NCBI RefSeq assembly: GCF_016801865.2
Contig: NC_068939.1
Location: 123,719,687 to 123,783,686 of the forward strand
DNA from: Culex pipiens pallens
Lineage: Eukaryota > Arthropoda > Insecta > Diptera > Culicidae
Length of the DNA: 64,000 bases
Direction of reading: 5' to 3'
The translations under genes were made by a program, and so were the position numbers. Position 1 is the first letter of the stretch. Every line of letters starts with the position of its first letter. The notes under the pieces were generated by a model, which searched no databases, had not been told where the DNA came from, and was given only the letters and a program-made list of their open reading frames with translations. Shown in pieces: positions 1 to 13,354 of the stretch.

Positions 1-226
1 TCGCTGACCTAGCGGAGAGTCGAAATCGACATCGGCACAGGTGCCTCGACACCAGTGATTTCGTCCAACCAGTCTAGAAACACTGTTTTGTTCTGGCCAT
101 AATGTGTTAACATTGTGGAGCAAAATTGCTAGCTCCACGGCGGCCAAAAAACCCAACGCTGCCATAGTGATACGATCACTCACCGAAACACCGCGAATCA
201 AAACCCGTCGAATTTTGCTCTAGTTT

Positions 227-2850
<2,624 letters not shown>

Positions 2851-2854
2851 GTAA

Positions 2855-3012
2855 ATATATCACTGAAGATAAAAATTACGACCAAAATGTGTCGATGGTA
2901 CACATTGGATGGTTAAACCGCGTTGTTTTGAAATCGATGTGTCGATTCTACACATTGCGCTGGTTTCTGCTCAAAAAGCCATCCAATGTGTAAATTTTTC
3001 TTTTGCCAGTTT
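2855..3012 (+). repeat. Left member of inverted pair bracketing the E(Pc)/SR block
   Basis: Shares ATCACTGAAGAT, TACACATTG, TTTCTGCTCA and CATCCAATGTGTAA with the reverse complement of 6100-6285, in the same order. Identity is moderate. It could be an old terminal inverted repeat of one large element or two separate insertions of one short family. Confidence 0.55.
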
Positions 3013-3339
3013 TATCAAAGTTGCCGTTGGGTGTCGCCACCAGTCTTGGACTTTGACGTTAGTGGAAGCGTGGAAAACATGCGGTTTTCTGAGTCTGCCA
3101 AAAGATTGGTATTTTTTCTTGATTTTTTCAATGTTTTCTTGAATGATTAATCCAAAAAATATTTTGTTATAGGTTGCGGACTTGCAACGCCAAGCCACAA
3201 CTGCAAGCGGTTCGAGGCACGGCCAGGATCATCGTGGCGGTACGAAGTTTCAACTTCAACGAGATCCGCCCGGAATTTTCTGCCGGAACCGCAGTCATCG
3301 CGCCGGAAAGAACGAGTTTCCTACGCGACCAACATGAAG

Positions 3340-4526
3340 AATTTGGATTCGTTTGCCGAGGACGCCCGTTTGAAGTGGTGGCCAACACCCACTGGTACTG
3401 TCGGTGAAGACGGAGAGCCACACCGAACAATCCGTATCAGGCATTCCGGCGGCGAACCGAAAAGATGCAAACCAAGAAGAACCGTACGAGAAGATGCTCA
3501 AGCTAAGGTAAGTTCGTGGGAGCTGATTCAGGTATCTCAATTCAATCTCTTCCAACTCTTCCAGGCGGGATCTGAGCCGACCGGTGACGCTGCTGGAGAT
3601 GATCAAGCGACGCGAGAATCTCAAGCGCGAACAGCTGCACCTCAGCATCGAGGTGTATGAGAAGCGGTACCAGGCGCAGGACTTTGCCGGCCAGATGTTG
3701 GCCAAGTTGGCCTGGAACGCAACAAAGGCGTCACGGTTGGTTCCCCAATCCGGTCGACGATCGTCGCAGATTGTAACGCTTCTTTCCCTTTTAGTCCCGC
3801 GTTCGCGCCAGTCTACTCAAACAAGTACTCGTCGCACCACAAGGCGATGGCCGGTGGCCACTGGGTCCGGTGCGGTTGTATACGGCGGTAACGGTTCTTT
3901 GTCGCAGTACCGAGGTGGCGGCAGTTCGCGGAACAAACGGGACGGAGACAGTCACAGCAGTAGTCGGAAGGAAAAGGGGAGGCACAAAATCTAGAAGTAA
4001 CACGATGGGACGTCGGCACTGGCTGTTACGTGGGCCGGAACGGATCGGTGCTGGCCGGCGCCAGCGATCGCTATCACTACCAGTATCATCCGGCGGGAGG
4101 CAGTGCCGGTGGTCAGCCGTTGATCGGAGGACGTGGCACGATTGATCCAAGTGCGATCGCCGCCGGTGCTGGACTCCACGGCAGTGGTGAGATGTTGGAT
4201 GTGTTCCGGGAGATCTTAACCTTCGACTCTGTTAGGCACTGCCGGCGATCCAGCGCTGTCCTCGGATGAGGAGGAACTGGCCAACCTGCAGGATGCAACC
4301 ATCCCGGAAGATGAGTACGCGTACGCCTAAACTGCGGAGCAAGTTTAGTCAATATCATACGGTAAGTTATTCAATCATGCTTCGAGATTAAGGTTTAATA
4401 TTTCAAATCGTCTCATTTTTAGCCCATCACGAAAGGTTTTGGAAATTGGCCCTTGGTATCAAAGGAAGAGAACGGTGGCCAACTGTCCGGACGTTACGCG
4501 CAACATTGCATTTAAATTACATACTG
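3340..4526 (+). pseudogene. E(Pc): Enhancer of polycomb (E(Pc)/EPC) copy, decayed but with introns
   Basis: E(Pc) is a scaffold of the NuA4/TIP60 histone acetyltransferase complex. Segments match its EPL1 domain in order: RLK..QHPLVLSVKTE (about 3369-3411), then in another frame PNNPYQAFRRRTEKMQTKKN (3425-3483), then YEKMLKLR running into a GTAAGT donor at 3508. The 57-bp intron ends in CAG at 3564 and the next exon continues RDLSRPVTLLEMIKRREN and LHLSIEVYEKRYQA. A second intron (3736-3794) joins to PAFAPVYSNKYSSHHKAM. Later pieces are DEEELANLQDATIPEDE (about 4266-4316) and GNWPLVSKEENGGQLSGRY (about 4438-4496). The frame shifts between 3365 and 3420, the coding for about a dozen residues before YEKML is deleted, and stops follow at about 3891 and 4328. 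Splice signals are better preserved than the frame. The N-terminal part of the protein is not evident upstream. 4584-4790 continues in similar style but I cannot match it. Confidence 0.82.
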
Positions 4527-4857
4527 TGAGTATTACTTAATTGCACACAACCAAACCAGGTGTTGACTTTCTCCATCCAACAGTGCCGACCACGACAATC
4601 GAGGCCGGTGTACTACGACCTGTTGCGGATTACCTGCCAGCTCAGTAGACACCTTTCGCTTGAGCTGACCGAACAGCGTGACTTTAACGGGTTGGACGGC
4701 CACCGAAAACTGCTTGTTTATGAGCACTAGCACGGGTCGTATCACACCTTGAAGGATTATTCTAGTGGTAGTGGAACGGCCGGACACACGTGAGTTTAAG
4801 AATAATCACAATCATATTCAACTCTTCTAATCTTATTCTTTTTCCAGAATCCCAAAC

Positions 4858-5953
4858 GAATCTTCGAGAACGCTTTTCCGGTCCCCTGACTGGACGCACT
4901 CAACGCTACGAGACAAAATGTTCAACCAGTACACGGTTCCGTTCTCCCAGGCGACATATTTGCGCCGTCGCTCTTCGTCCAGCTCGGATAGATCCAGCAG
5001 CAGCGGTTTCGATTCGTCCGACTCGGACTCAAGCTCCAGCAGTTTGTCGCGGACTTGTCCTCCCGGCGGCCGCCGACGAAGAAGCGCATCACGGTTCGAG
5101 TTCTAGCTCGGATTGTGCAAGTTGCGGGACAAAGACTGATCAAGAAGCCTAAAAGATAGCGTCTTTGGATGGAACGAAGCGGATCGTGACGAAGAAGGTC
5201 CGGGTGAAGAAGGTGATCAGTCCGGGGGACGAGCCACCTGAGGAAGGTGCGGGATGTGATCAGTTTTTGTCCCGCAACTTGCACAATCCGAGTTAGAACT
5301 CAAACCGTGCTGCGCTTCTTCGTCGGCGGCCGCCGCGAAGACGAGTCCGCGACAAACTGCTGGAGCTTGAGTCCGAGTCGGACGCATCGAAACCGCTGCT
5401 TCTGGATCTATCCGAGCTGGACGAAGAGGGAAAAGTAGGCACCGAGAAGAAGATGGTCACGGTGAAGGACAAGCTGGCGGTTGTGGTTGATGCTAGGGAG
5501 CGGGTTCACTAGAAGGAACGGGAGAAGATGATTAAGGAGAAGATTCCGTCGCGGAAGAGTCGCTCGTCAAGGTCGCAACGATCGCGGATGTCATCGCGGG
5601 AATCTTCCTGAGGGCGTGAATTGCTGAAGAAGAAATCGCCGGAACCGGTTGTGCGCTATCGAGATGCTCAGGCCACCGTTGTTAGAAGGACGGAGCGTTC
5701 TTCGGATCCGCAGCGATCGTCTCTAAAAGATTGTGATCGATGACTTCGCGAGAGAGAATTGTCCCGAGCCAAAGAACACGAACGGAGGGAGGCGTTGGTC
5801 GGTTGTCAGGAGAGACCGCGCGAACGAGACAGGTTGACGAGTGCTGGAGCGCGTTCGTGCAGTACCACTACCGACACTATCTGTGACGGTTACGAAGCGG
5901 CATCAAACCACGGTGACAAATCGAAATTTGCGCATTTGAAGTGCTGCGTATGA
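4858..5953 (+). pseudogene. SR/RS-rich protein gene remnant
   Basis: I do not recognise the parent gene. Plus-strand frames give low-complexity charged segments typical of RS-rich nuclear (splicing or transcription) proteins: TKRIVTKKVRVKKVISPGDE near 5170-5230, a Ser/acidic stretch DKLLELESESDASKPLLLDL near 5350-5410, KIPSRKSRSSRSQRSRMSSR near 5540-5600, then KKKSPEPVVRYRDAQATVVR near 5630-5690 and a charged 64-residue tail from 5759. Stops interrupt after DARERVH (5511), after SSRESS (about 5610) and near 5740. The upstream Ser-rich frame at 4918-5106 is not a separate gene: it is the inverted copy of 5257-5428. An AATAAA follows at 5983. The gene could be a third member of the duplicated block that brought the PAP and E(Pc) copies; this is inference. 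Confidence 0.5.
4971..5428. repeat. Inverted duplication of an SR-gene exon segment (arms 4971-5142 and 5257-5428)
   Basis: The left arm is the reverse complement of the right arm over about 170 bp with only scattered mismatches, separated by about 115 bp. The right arm fits the plus-strand reading frame of the SR remnant (acidic/Ser-rich, running into KVGTEKKMVTVKDK). The left arm does not, so the left arm is probably the derived, inverted copy. Confidence 0.85.
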
Positions 5954-6099
5954 ATTATAAATGTTAATTAACTAGTTGTTTGAATAAAATGTTTTAAAAT
6001 GTATTTTAATTTAAATAAACTAAAGGAAAAGAAAAGCTTAATAATTGATCCACTCTCCAACAGGTGGCAGCACAATATTCCCGCTATTCATGAGCTTCC

Positions 6100-6285
6100 C
6101 ATTTTTGCCACCAGGTGGCCACCACCAAAACAAAAGTTACACATTGGATGCGTTTCTGCCCAGAATCCAGCCAATGTGTTCCGGGCTGTTTACACGGCGC
6201 GATGGTTCAAGCGTGGTCTTGTGCGAAAATGGTTGGATTCTACACTTTTTGGTGTAATTCTGATCTTCAGTGACGGTCTTTCGTC
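6100..6285 (-). repeat. Right member of inverted pair bracketing the E(Pc)/SR block
   Basis: Reverse complement resembles 2855-3012 (see that entry): CACTGAAGATCAGAATTAC, ACACATTGGCTGGATTCTG, GCATCCAATGTGTAAC in the same order. Confidence 0.55.
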
Positions 6286-6319
6286 CTATTTTAACGCGTG
6301 TAATGAAAGGCCGTAAGAG

Positions 6320-6880
6320 CAATGTCGTACCGTCCCTTTCAAATGTTGCTCCAGAGTTGTTGCAGGGAGGTCAGTTGTACACCGATAGCGGATTCTTAAT
6401 GATTTATTTGGGCTATTGCTTTGATTGTATCATTTTTGCATCATGGCAGATCCAAACATTGGGCCGCTGTCGGGAATCGCCTGCGGTTTGAAGCACGGCA
6501 AATGGGTTGCTTCCATTTGTGGGGAAACTGGCCGAATGGGTGCTCCACCTGGATCAAGAAAAGATTTGCAGGGACAAAAAATTTGCTTGGTTTTACTTCC
6601 ACCGCGCATTGCTAAATGGTGGTATCAACGTGGTGCTTGCCTCTCTCCTGGCCGAGGCCGAGGTAATCTTATTTTTCAGTCCATCAAAAATGTTTACGGT
6701 CCCCATCCGAAATAATTCAGGTTTTTGATTGTGTGATTGGGTGCCGCTTGTGAAAAATCTCTTCGGATAGCTCGGATAGGGCTCGTGCAAACAACGTGGC
6801 TACGTGACTACCAAAATTCAAATTCGAGATTCTTCAAATGATTGGAAAGGTTTTCCAAGAAAGTGCACCCCGTATTGTTA
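6320..6880 (+). other. Unassigned sequence with overlapping short open frames
   Basis: Two overlapping plus frames are open around 6425-6730, one containing LAEWVLHLDQEKICRDKKFA and ALLNGGINVVLASLLAEAE. The codon content looks more protein-like than the surrounding DNA. There is no recognisable domain and the frames would have to be joined by a shift near 6525, so this may be another decayed coding fragment. A poly(T) run follows at about 6889-6905. Confidence 0.3.
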
Positions 6881-6949
6881 ACAACACTTTTTTTTTTTTT
6901 TTTTTGCATGATGGGCGCCAAAATGGGGATTACGCTCAGAGGCACAATT

Positions 6950-7935
6950 TTTATTCAAAATAATAATAAAACCTGGTTGAATTTGGTGAAACATATTTGA
7001 AAATCATTACAATATTTCGAACAGATATATAATATCGCGTATTGAAGTTTACCATTTGAACTTTAAAATAACCTTTTGATTTAGGATAACTATTTCAGTA
7101 AACATCCTCAAAAAGTTTTTCAAAGTCATTCAGAAAAAAAACACCATTACAAACTTTTTAAAAACCCTAATTATAACGGTAACTATTTGACAAATAATCA
7201 TCCAAGTCCGCCAGTTGAACCATTTGAATTTTAAAATTACCTTTTGATTTAGGGTAACCATTTGAGAAAACATCTGCAAATAGTTTTTTAAAGTCATCAA
7301 GAAAATTGTTTACCATTACAAACATTAAAATAACTCTATTACTTATGGTGACCATTTGACAAATAGTTATCAAGGTCCGCCAAATAACATTATTACAAAT
7401 GGTGACCATAACTCATAAGGTTGTTTTAAGGTCCTCACTAGAATTCATATAGTTTTCGTTTATCCGGGATGTTAAACAAATTAATCAATTTTTGAAAAAT
7501 AGTTACAGTAACTATTTTTGCAATATCGGTGAACACGTGGCAGAGCATACACTCATGTTTTGGCTCCGAAATATTCTTTAAAGTAATAAAATTATAACTA
7601 TTGATGTTCCTGTAACAATTTCAACTATTCTAAATAACGTAGAATGATGATTTTGTATTAATAATGCAATCGAAGCCTCTCCACGTGTTCACCATCTGCC
7701 ATGGGGCGTCGTGGTTTTCACCTAGCCGTCATAGCATACTAATCATACTTTTTTTGAACGAAAAGCACAAAAATCACATAGTAATTTCTATGTAAACTTT
7801 AAACCGCTGGGGACAGGCCAATTCTCAGCCGAATGGGCTGATATTTGGCATGAGAGTCCCTATAAGTATCCTCTACAAGGGGAACTTCGGTTTGCCGTAA
7901 TCTGAGAACTTTTTTTTTCGTTGAAACACCCTAAT
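6950..7935. repeat. AT-rich repeat DNA with recurring ACCATTTG motifs, plus an end fragment of the 36.6-kb foldback family
   Basis: 7040-7430 repeats short blocks such as TTTGATTTAGG.TAACCATTTG at irregular spacing and resembles the inside of the element at 44906-45325. 7830-7935 (ATTTGGCATGAGAGTCCCTAT, then CTGAGAACTTT and CACCCTAAT) matches the ends of the foldback at 36612-37609, so it is a diverged fragment of that family. No gene is visible. Confidence 0.55.
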
Positions 7936-8465
7936 ATCTATGTTCATTTGAACTATAAAGCCAAATTTTGAAGAATTATCGTCATGCGACATACATTCAT
8001 AAAATTATTCAAGGAATTGATATATGAGCGATTCAACCTGATTCAGTTATACCGGTAAAATTACCGGTTGATATTGACGTAGACTTACGTCTTTGTCGAA
8101 GGTACTGGGGTGTCATTCCAAAAAACCTGGGCCAAAGGCCCTGGATTACTGCGTCATCCGTCAAACGCTTATATCTTCCTTCCCTCTAATCGAATCGACA
8201 CGATTTATGTGCCATTCGATTCGAAAATTATTCAGCAATTTGCTATAAAACTTTCATTGTTGGCAAAATAGTTTAACTATTGAAACAATTGAATGTTTTA
8301 AAATGTTTTCAAAATGCAGAGATTTTGCAAGCAAAATGAGCGCTTCCCACTCACGGACGGGAATGTCAAGTACCTATTTTGAGGGGAAAGTCATCCGAGC
8401 AACGCGACCGAGTGTCGGTCGCGAAAAAGGAGGGGAAGTAGCGGGCCGAAATCATACATAAGAAC

Positions 8466-8816
8466 GTGCGCCAGAGCCCATTCCATCATTCACGTCTCAG
8501 ACGTCGGACCGGCAGCAGCAGCAGCAGCAGGAGGAAAGCTCAGCCCAGAGCAGCAGCAGCAGGAGAGAGACCAGAGCAGCAGCAGCAAGAGAGAGGGACC
8601 AGAACTGGAAAAGAAGTGCGCATCGCCTTCTCGTCGTCACCGTCAGCCAGTTGCCTCTCGATGGCCGGACCGTTAGGATCTTTCGTGGTTGCTGTGGTTC
8701 GGAGGTGCTTTAATCCCCATCCCTCGTCCCACCCGGGACGAGGCATCAACAAGATGAGGCGCGCGCCTGCTGCTTTCCGCCGAAAAGCCTCTCGTGGGTC
8801 AAGCCTTGGTTGTTAA
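8466..8816 (+). other. CAG-rich open frame, doubtful coding
   Basis: A 116-codon plus frame (Ser/Arg/Gln-rich because of CAG runs at 8511-8590) lies in the GC-rich leader of the composite element. It has no recognisable domain. The low complexity and the fact that all three frames are nearly open suggest an untranslated leader or simple repeat rather than a gene. Confidence 0.2.
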
Positions 8817-9113
8817 ACAATCGGGACACACAACTAGCTCGTCGCATTCGCGGCGAGCGCTTCTGAAAGATTTACGTCTCATCAAATTCTAGTGTTGAAA
8901 GAGTTGCCCTCGTCCCACCCGGGACGAAGCAGCGAGCTAATTTGAATTTAAATTTCAGGAACAAATTTTGGTCTTCGGGGGCGACGGATTGCACAGCTTT
9001 CTGAGGCTGCTCTCGCCCCCAACCCCTATGCCCCCTCCCACCATTCGGCTCGCTAAAATTCCTTCGTCTCTTTCTTTCCTCTCTTTGCCGTTCGTTCGTC
9101 TTCTTCGACGGCC

Positions 9114-9525
9114 ATGCCTCACGATCTTGAGCAGTTAAGTGAGGAACATGATCCAATTTTACTCGAGGCTGATTCGTTTGGGGATATTTGTGCCACAAAA
9201 GTTTCAGAAAATGGGATTCAAACATTGTTTGTTGTTGTGTATATTTCGCCAAGTCATACATACAAACAGAAAATTTCTTTCTTGATCCGGAATTTGTTCT
9301 GGTATGCAAAGCAGGACATCCGCATTGTTGTGTCCGGGGATTTTAACATTGATATCCTCAAACCGGAAAATTTGTTGATTTTATGAAAGAGTACCTCAAG
9401 CTTGATCTGCTTTCCAATCCTTTACAGACAACGACATTTGGGCGCACATGCCTTGACCTTGTTTTTGGTAGAAATGTTCTAACACAGTCACAAAGGTATG
9501 TTTCGTATTTTGACTTTGGTTGATA
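9114..9525 (+). pseudogene. Endonuclease/exonuclease/phosphatase (EEP) domain fragment of a mobile element
   Basis: The reading runs from about 9114 through VVVYISPSHTYKQK and VVSGDFNIDILKPEN (the GDFN motif of APE-like nucleases), then shifts frame near 9383 to MKEYLKLDLLSNPLQTTTFG, TCLDLVFGRN and RYVSYFDF before stopping. The part N-terminal to VVVYISP is short and the conserved SDH end motif is absent. The ending ..RYVSYF.. resembles, from memory, the nuclease domain fused to PIF1-type helicases in insect Helentrons. A LINE (jockey/CR1-type) nuclease is the alternative. No helicase or reverse transcriptase is visible nearby, so this is a dead fragment. Confidence 0.65.
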
Positions 9526-10084
9526 CACCAGCCTAATCTAAATTTCGCACCACAATCATTTGCAAATACTACACGCTTTCCTAAACAACTTTGTCGGTTT
9601 CGCATCCATCAACAACGCCAGCACCTGCAGCATCCACCGCGGCCTATCACCCATCTGGACAGAACATCTCCCGGCTGCAGCCTGACGCCAAGATCGAGCC
9701 TGATGCCAAGACCGAGCCTTGCGACCAACGCCACCATCCAACTCTAATCGGTCCTTTTTAGGGCCACCAATTTTCTCACGAAAGAGTTCTTCTTGTTCAT
9801 CATTCCCACCAAACACTACATACAATTTGAAAGAAAACCACCCCGAAATAACGCCCTTAGCTGAATTCCATCTCCCATTCATGATCATATTCCGTAAATC
9901 TATTTAAAGAATATAGCTAATTCTTCAAATTAATATATGGAAAACCCACATGTCCACATATCTAAATTTTACGTAAGTCTACGCCATTCCGGTTATGTCT
10001 GTGACATAACTACTTTGACTTTTTTATGTAATTTTCACCAAGCTTGTTGAAAATCCATGTAACGCTAAAACGGGGCTTAGTAGT

Positions 10085-12515
10085 CTACGGGTACTTTTCT
10101 GACATAGTTGCCTGACTGTTAATTATTCTAGAAACTCTAACTGTAACCTCCAAATCCGCCAGCGAAGTGCTCTCGCTGGAAACGGACGCGAATGGTTCGG
10201 TGCATTTCTCCAGGAAGCGGTCGAAGCTGGTGAACTCGGGTTGCTGGTTTAAATGCGAGACAGAAAATTTGATCAACTCCATCAGTCCCATCGTGGCTTT
10301 CAGCTGATCCGACTCGGTGAGTTCCCGACCGCTGCTCCAATGTTTCTGCACCATCATATTGTTGATGTAGTTCAGTTGTGATTTGACAGCGACTAATGTA
10401 AAGTGAGGGGGCAGTTGAGCTTCATCAATTAGTACCTCGTAAAGAGTTTTGAACTTTTCTGGGTCTTTTACTCGAAAACATCTGTTTTCCACAGCAGTTA
10501 GTGCTTGTCTTTCGGTGAAAATGTGGTTGTACTTTATGGATGGCAGCCTGACAAACCAATCCAGTGGGAGATTGAGAAGTTCGGAAAGTAAGCTTTCAAA
10601 CGCCAAGCAAAAAGTTTTCAGCTCTGCCAGCTCGACCTTTTTATCCAGCGCTTCAGCAATGCACTGCAACAGTAGCGATTTTATTTCCTCAACGTCTCGT
10701 TGAAAGTAATTTCCGGGCAGTTTGGCCAGCAAGCTATCGATGGACTCGTTGCGTTGTTTCCAGTAGTGAGCGAACACCTCGATTACGTCCCGGTAGTCGG
10801 CGACGGTCATCTTTCCGCCACGTAATGTTCGGTTCATGAAATCGATCTGCTTCATCAGAATGGTACTGTCCTGTTCGTTTTGTGAGTTCACGAATGTTCC
10901 TGCTTGGGCCAACAGCCGGATTGTATTGTGGGTAATCACCCGAAAAGATTCCAGCGAATCCACCGTCAGCTGCTGACCCAACAAGAAGAGCTTCAGCAAT
11001 GTACAGTTTCAGAATGTATTGGTTGTTGGAAAAGAACTCCGTAATCGTGTCATCCAACAGGCAAATCCACACGCGTAACTCGTCTGGAAACTTTGGAACG
11101 ATGCAGGTGCGTCCGAAAACTTTGTTGGCTTGCTCGATAACATGCGAAAACTCCAGGTTTGATTCAATATCTCCAAATGACTTGAATGCGTAGGGAAATC
11201 GTAGCATGGACGTGCTTCTTCCTACGTCAAAATGATTCATCAATTTGAGAAGCATTTTAATTTGATGCTCGAAACTTTTCTCCAGCATCGAAGGGGCAGA
11301 GCTCCACGGAATCACAGTAATCTGGTGCCACCCGTTATCGGTGTATTGTGCAATATCAGTACAAGAGGTTTTCGACACGATTTCTTTGGCTATATCTGAT
11401 AAGCTTTTGCAAAGGTAGTGGAGAATATGGTTTGTAGATGGCAACGCCACTATCAACTGATTTGGTTGCAAACTTTTTATCATTTTGAAATACCGCTGAG
11501 TCATTGAGTTCATAATTTGAGTGTTCCTAAGAATACCACTGAGATTTGAGAATAATTCCAAGTCCTGGAATTTTACAAAAAGCACGTGACAGTCATCTAT
11601 CTTCTCTAAGTAGCTTCTCATGTAATCTGGAGCTGTTCCCAGAGCTTTATCTTTATAAATGCGAATCCCGAACTGTACACTTTGTTTCAGAATGTCAATG
11701 AAGCTTCCTGGCTCTGAATTTCCAAAAACTATCTTGTCCATGTTGATCATTCTGCTTCGAGCTGCATGCCTGGACTCCATCTCAATAAAGTCAGCGATGA
11801 TTTGCTTCGTTTGTTCAGACATAAACAAATTCGTCTTGACTTCAGCACCCACTTTCTGGCAGTCCAACTTTCCACACTTTAGAATACCATCAAGTTGATA
11901 CAGGTCCTCTGCACTCTGCAGATTATCCATCGCATTCGCAAACACCATCTTCAACTGCTCGTCAAACACTTTTCTGCCACTTTCCTCCTCCATCAAATAC
12001 TCGTCTAGCAGGACCCTTACCACTTTCATATTCTTCATAAGCACCTGCTTAGCAGCTTGGAATGAGTTTGTACGGTCCAGTTCATCCAACTTCTCAATGC
12101 TGACCTGGGCGACAAACTTGATGCCTGAAGTCAGCAGACAACCCTCACTGTGCAGCTTCCACTGAATTCCACCGTGCACAAATTTTCCAGAATATGGCAA
12201 ATTTTCACCGGATTTTCCCACCTGATGACGCTTGATGTACTGAGAACTTTTGCTGTTGGAAAGTTGCTTCGCCTGTTTGAGGTTGGTTATCTTTTTGGCC
12301 ACTTTGGTTTTTTTTGTCACTTTTGCAGCACTTGGTTTACGCGGTTGCTTGACTTTAGCAACTTTTTCGACAATTTTCCTTTTTTTGGGCGCTCCTGGTT
12401 TTACCTTGCTGGTACTGGGTTGTTTACTCATCTTTGCGAACAACTCAATAGTATATAGATCTGCAGCCTCTTGTTTTTGAGGGTCGAGTTTAAATAAACT
12501 TTTAGAATTGTTCAT
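10085..12515 (-). CDS. Unrecognised large basic-headed protein, about 809 codons with one frameshift
   Basis: This is the only long near-intact reading in the window. The N-terminus has a Lys/Pro-rich patch (KPGAPKKRKIVEKVAKVKQP, residues about 42-61, then repeated KVTKKTKVAKK), typical of a nuclear protein. The rest is helical and Leu-rich with no motif I recognise (examples: VRVLLDEYLMEEESGRKVFD; MTVADYRDVIEVFAHYWKQR). A first frame runs from the ATG at 12515 to about 10734; a second, overlapping frame runs from about 10999 to the TAG at 10085. One extra base in the CCC run at 10977-10979 separates them, and dropping it gives one continuous protein. That is either an assembly error or a recent inactivating change. 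A second in-frame ATG (MSKQPSTSK) 28 codons in is an alternative start. I compared it mentally with ORC3, ZW10, Zwilch and FANCD2 and found no convincing match. There are no introns, and no clear polyadenylation signal directly downstream. Confidence 0.75.
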
Positions 12516-12653
12516 TTTTTTCCTGGATTGCTAACCAACCAGAATCACATCACTTCTGAATGTAGTCTGTGGACTGACTTAAAGGGCAAAAGTGCTAGTG
12601 CCAATACGAACTACTCAAGATACGATTACAGTGAAAGTCGCAACTGCCCTGTA

Positions 12654-12818
12654 CACATTAAAAAATGTGTATATTTGAAAGGTGCAAAATTTGAAGGTTT
12701 AATATTACCTCTTTTACAATGTAATATTAGCTCAATTTAGAGTGAAAAAGTGACCAAATACTGGAAAGAGGTGGAAACCTAATCCCAGATGTAAAATTAC
12801 TATGATTTTTTTACTGTG
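12654..12818. mobile_element. Short TA-duplicating inverted-repeat element, copy 1 (CACA..TTAAAAAA ends)
   Basis: 165 bp between TA dinucleotides. The ends CACATTAAAAAA and TTTTTTTACTGTG are imperfect inverse copies. Its right end, reversed, matches the left end of the element at 26759-26979 (CACAG.AAAAAAAT, then ATTACATCTGGGA), so both are the same family in opposite orientations. No coding capacity. Confidence 0.7.
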
Positions 12819-13098
12819 TAGATCACTAATATGGTCACTATGCTGAGCTTATCAGGAAAGTTCTTATCAGTCAGTCAAGTGCGCAGTTGGATCTGATATC
12901 ATCAATTTTTTAAAGCTTATATAGCACATTTTGCGTATGTCACCGGTTGGCCTGTCAATAGACTCAGGGAAATCATGCCCATTTTAATCACACGACAATC
13001 TCAATTCATCAGCATTTTGGCAACATTCCGATAAAAAATAAGCACACGATTCTGTTTCAGAGGCCAAAGCCTCGAAAAATGTTCCAAAATGGTCAATA

Positions 13099-13336
13099 CA
13101 CTCAAACCCCGATGGTTTGACACCAACTGTTGTCAAACGAATGGGGTAACTTTTTAGTTTGACACCTTTTTTACACGAAGTTCACACTCACTACCAAACG
13201 TTTGTTTTGATAGTGTGGGTGAGTGCCGTGTAAAAAGTGACAGTTCGTCACTTTTTAGTTTGACTTTGACCAACCAACGGGGTACAAACTAAAAAAGTGT
13301 CAAACGAAAAAGTGACCAACCACCGGGGGTTGAGTG
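13099..13336. mobile_element. TA-duplicating inverted-repeat element (CACTCAAACCCC ends)
   Basis: 238 bp flanked by TA. The ends CACTCAAACCCC and GGGGGTTGAGTG are inverted. The inside has repeated TTTGACA and AGTGTCAAAC motifs that also fold back. Non-coding MITE. Confidence 0.8.
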
Positions 13337-13354
13337 TATCAGCACTTTAAGGGA

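Larger units (their letters stand above)
8079..9984. mobile_element. Composite element with short inverted ends and an endonuclease fragment
   Basis: GACGTAGACTTACGT at 8079 and ACGTAAGTCTACG near 9971 are inverse of each other and bracket about 1.9 kb. Inside are a CAG-rich leader (8511-8590), a GC-rich stretch with a block CCCTCGTCCCACCCGGGACGA near 8721 repeated near 8909, and the endonuclease fragment at 9114-9520. Whether the inverted ends belong to one transposon is inference; the inside could be a retroelement inserted in a foldback. Confidence 0.4.

Noticed and set aside
4918..5106. Independent Ser-rich SR protein gene
   Set aside because: Mostly the inverted copy of 5257-5428, whose sense frame runs the other way.
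8466..8816. CAG-rich protein as a real gene
   Set aside because: Low-complexity openness in several frames and its place in a mobile element leader.
10085..12515. Assignment to ORC3, Zwilch, ZW10 or FANCD2
   Set aside because: Only vague similarity in basic N-terminus and helical character; no diagnostic motif could be aligned with confidence.
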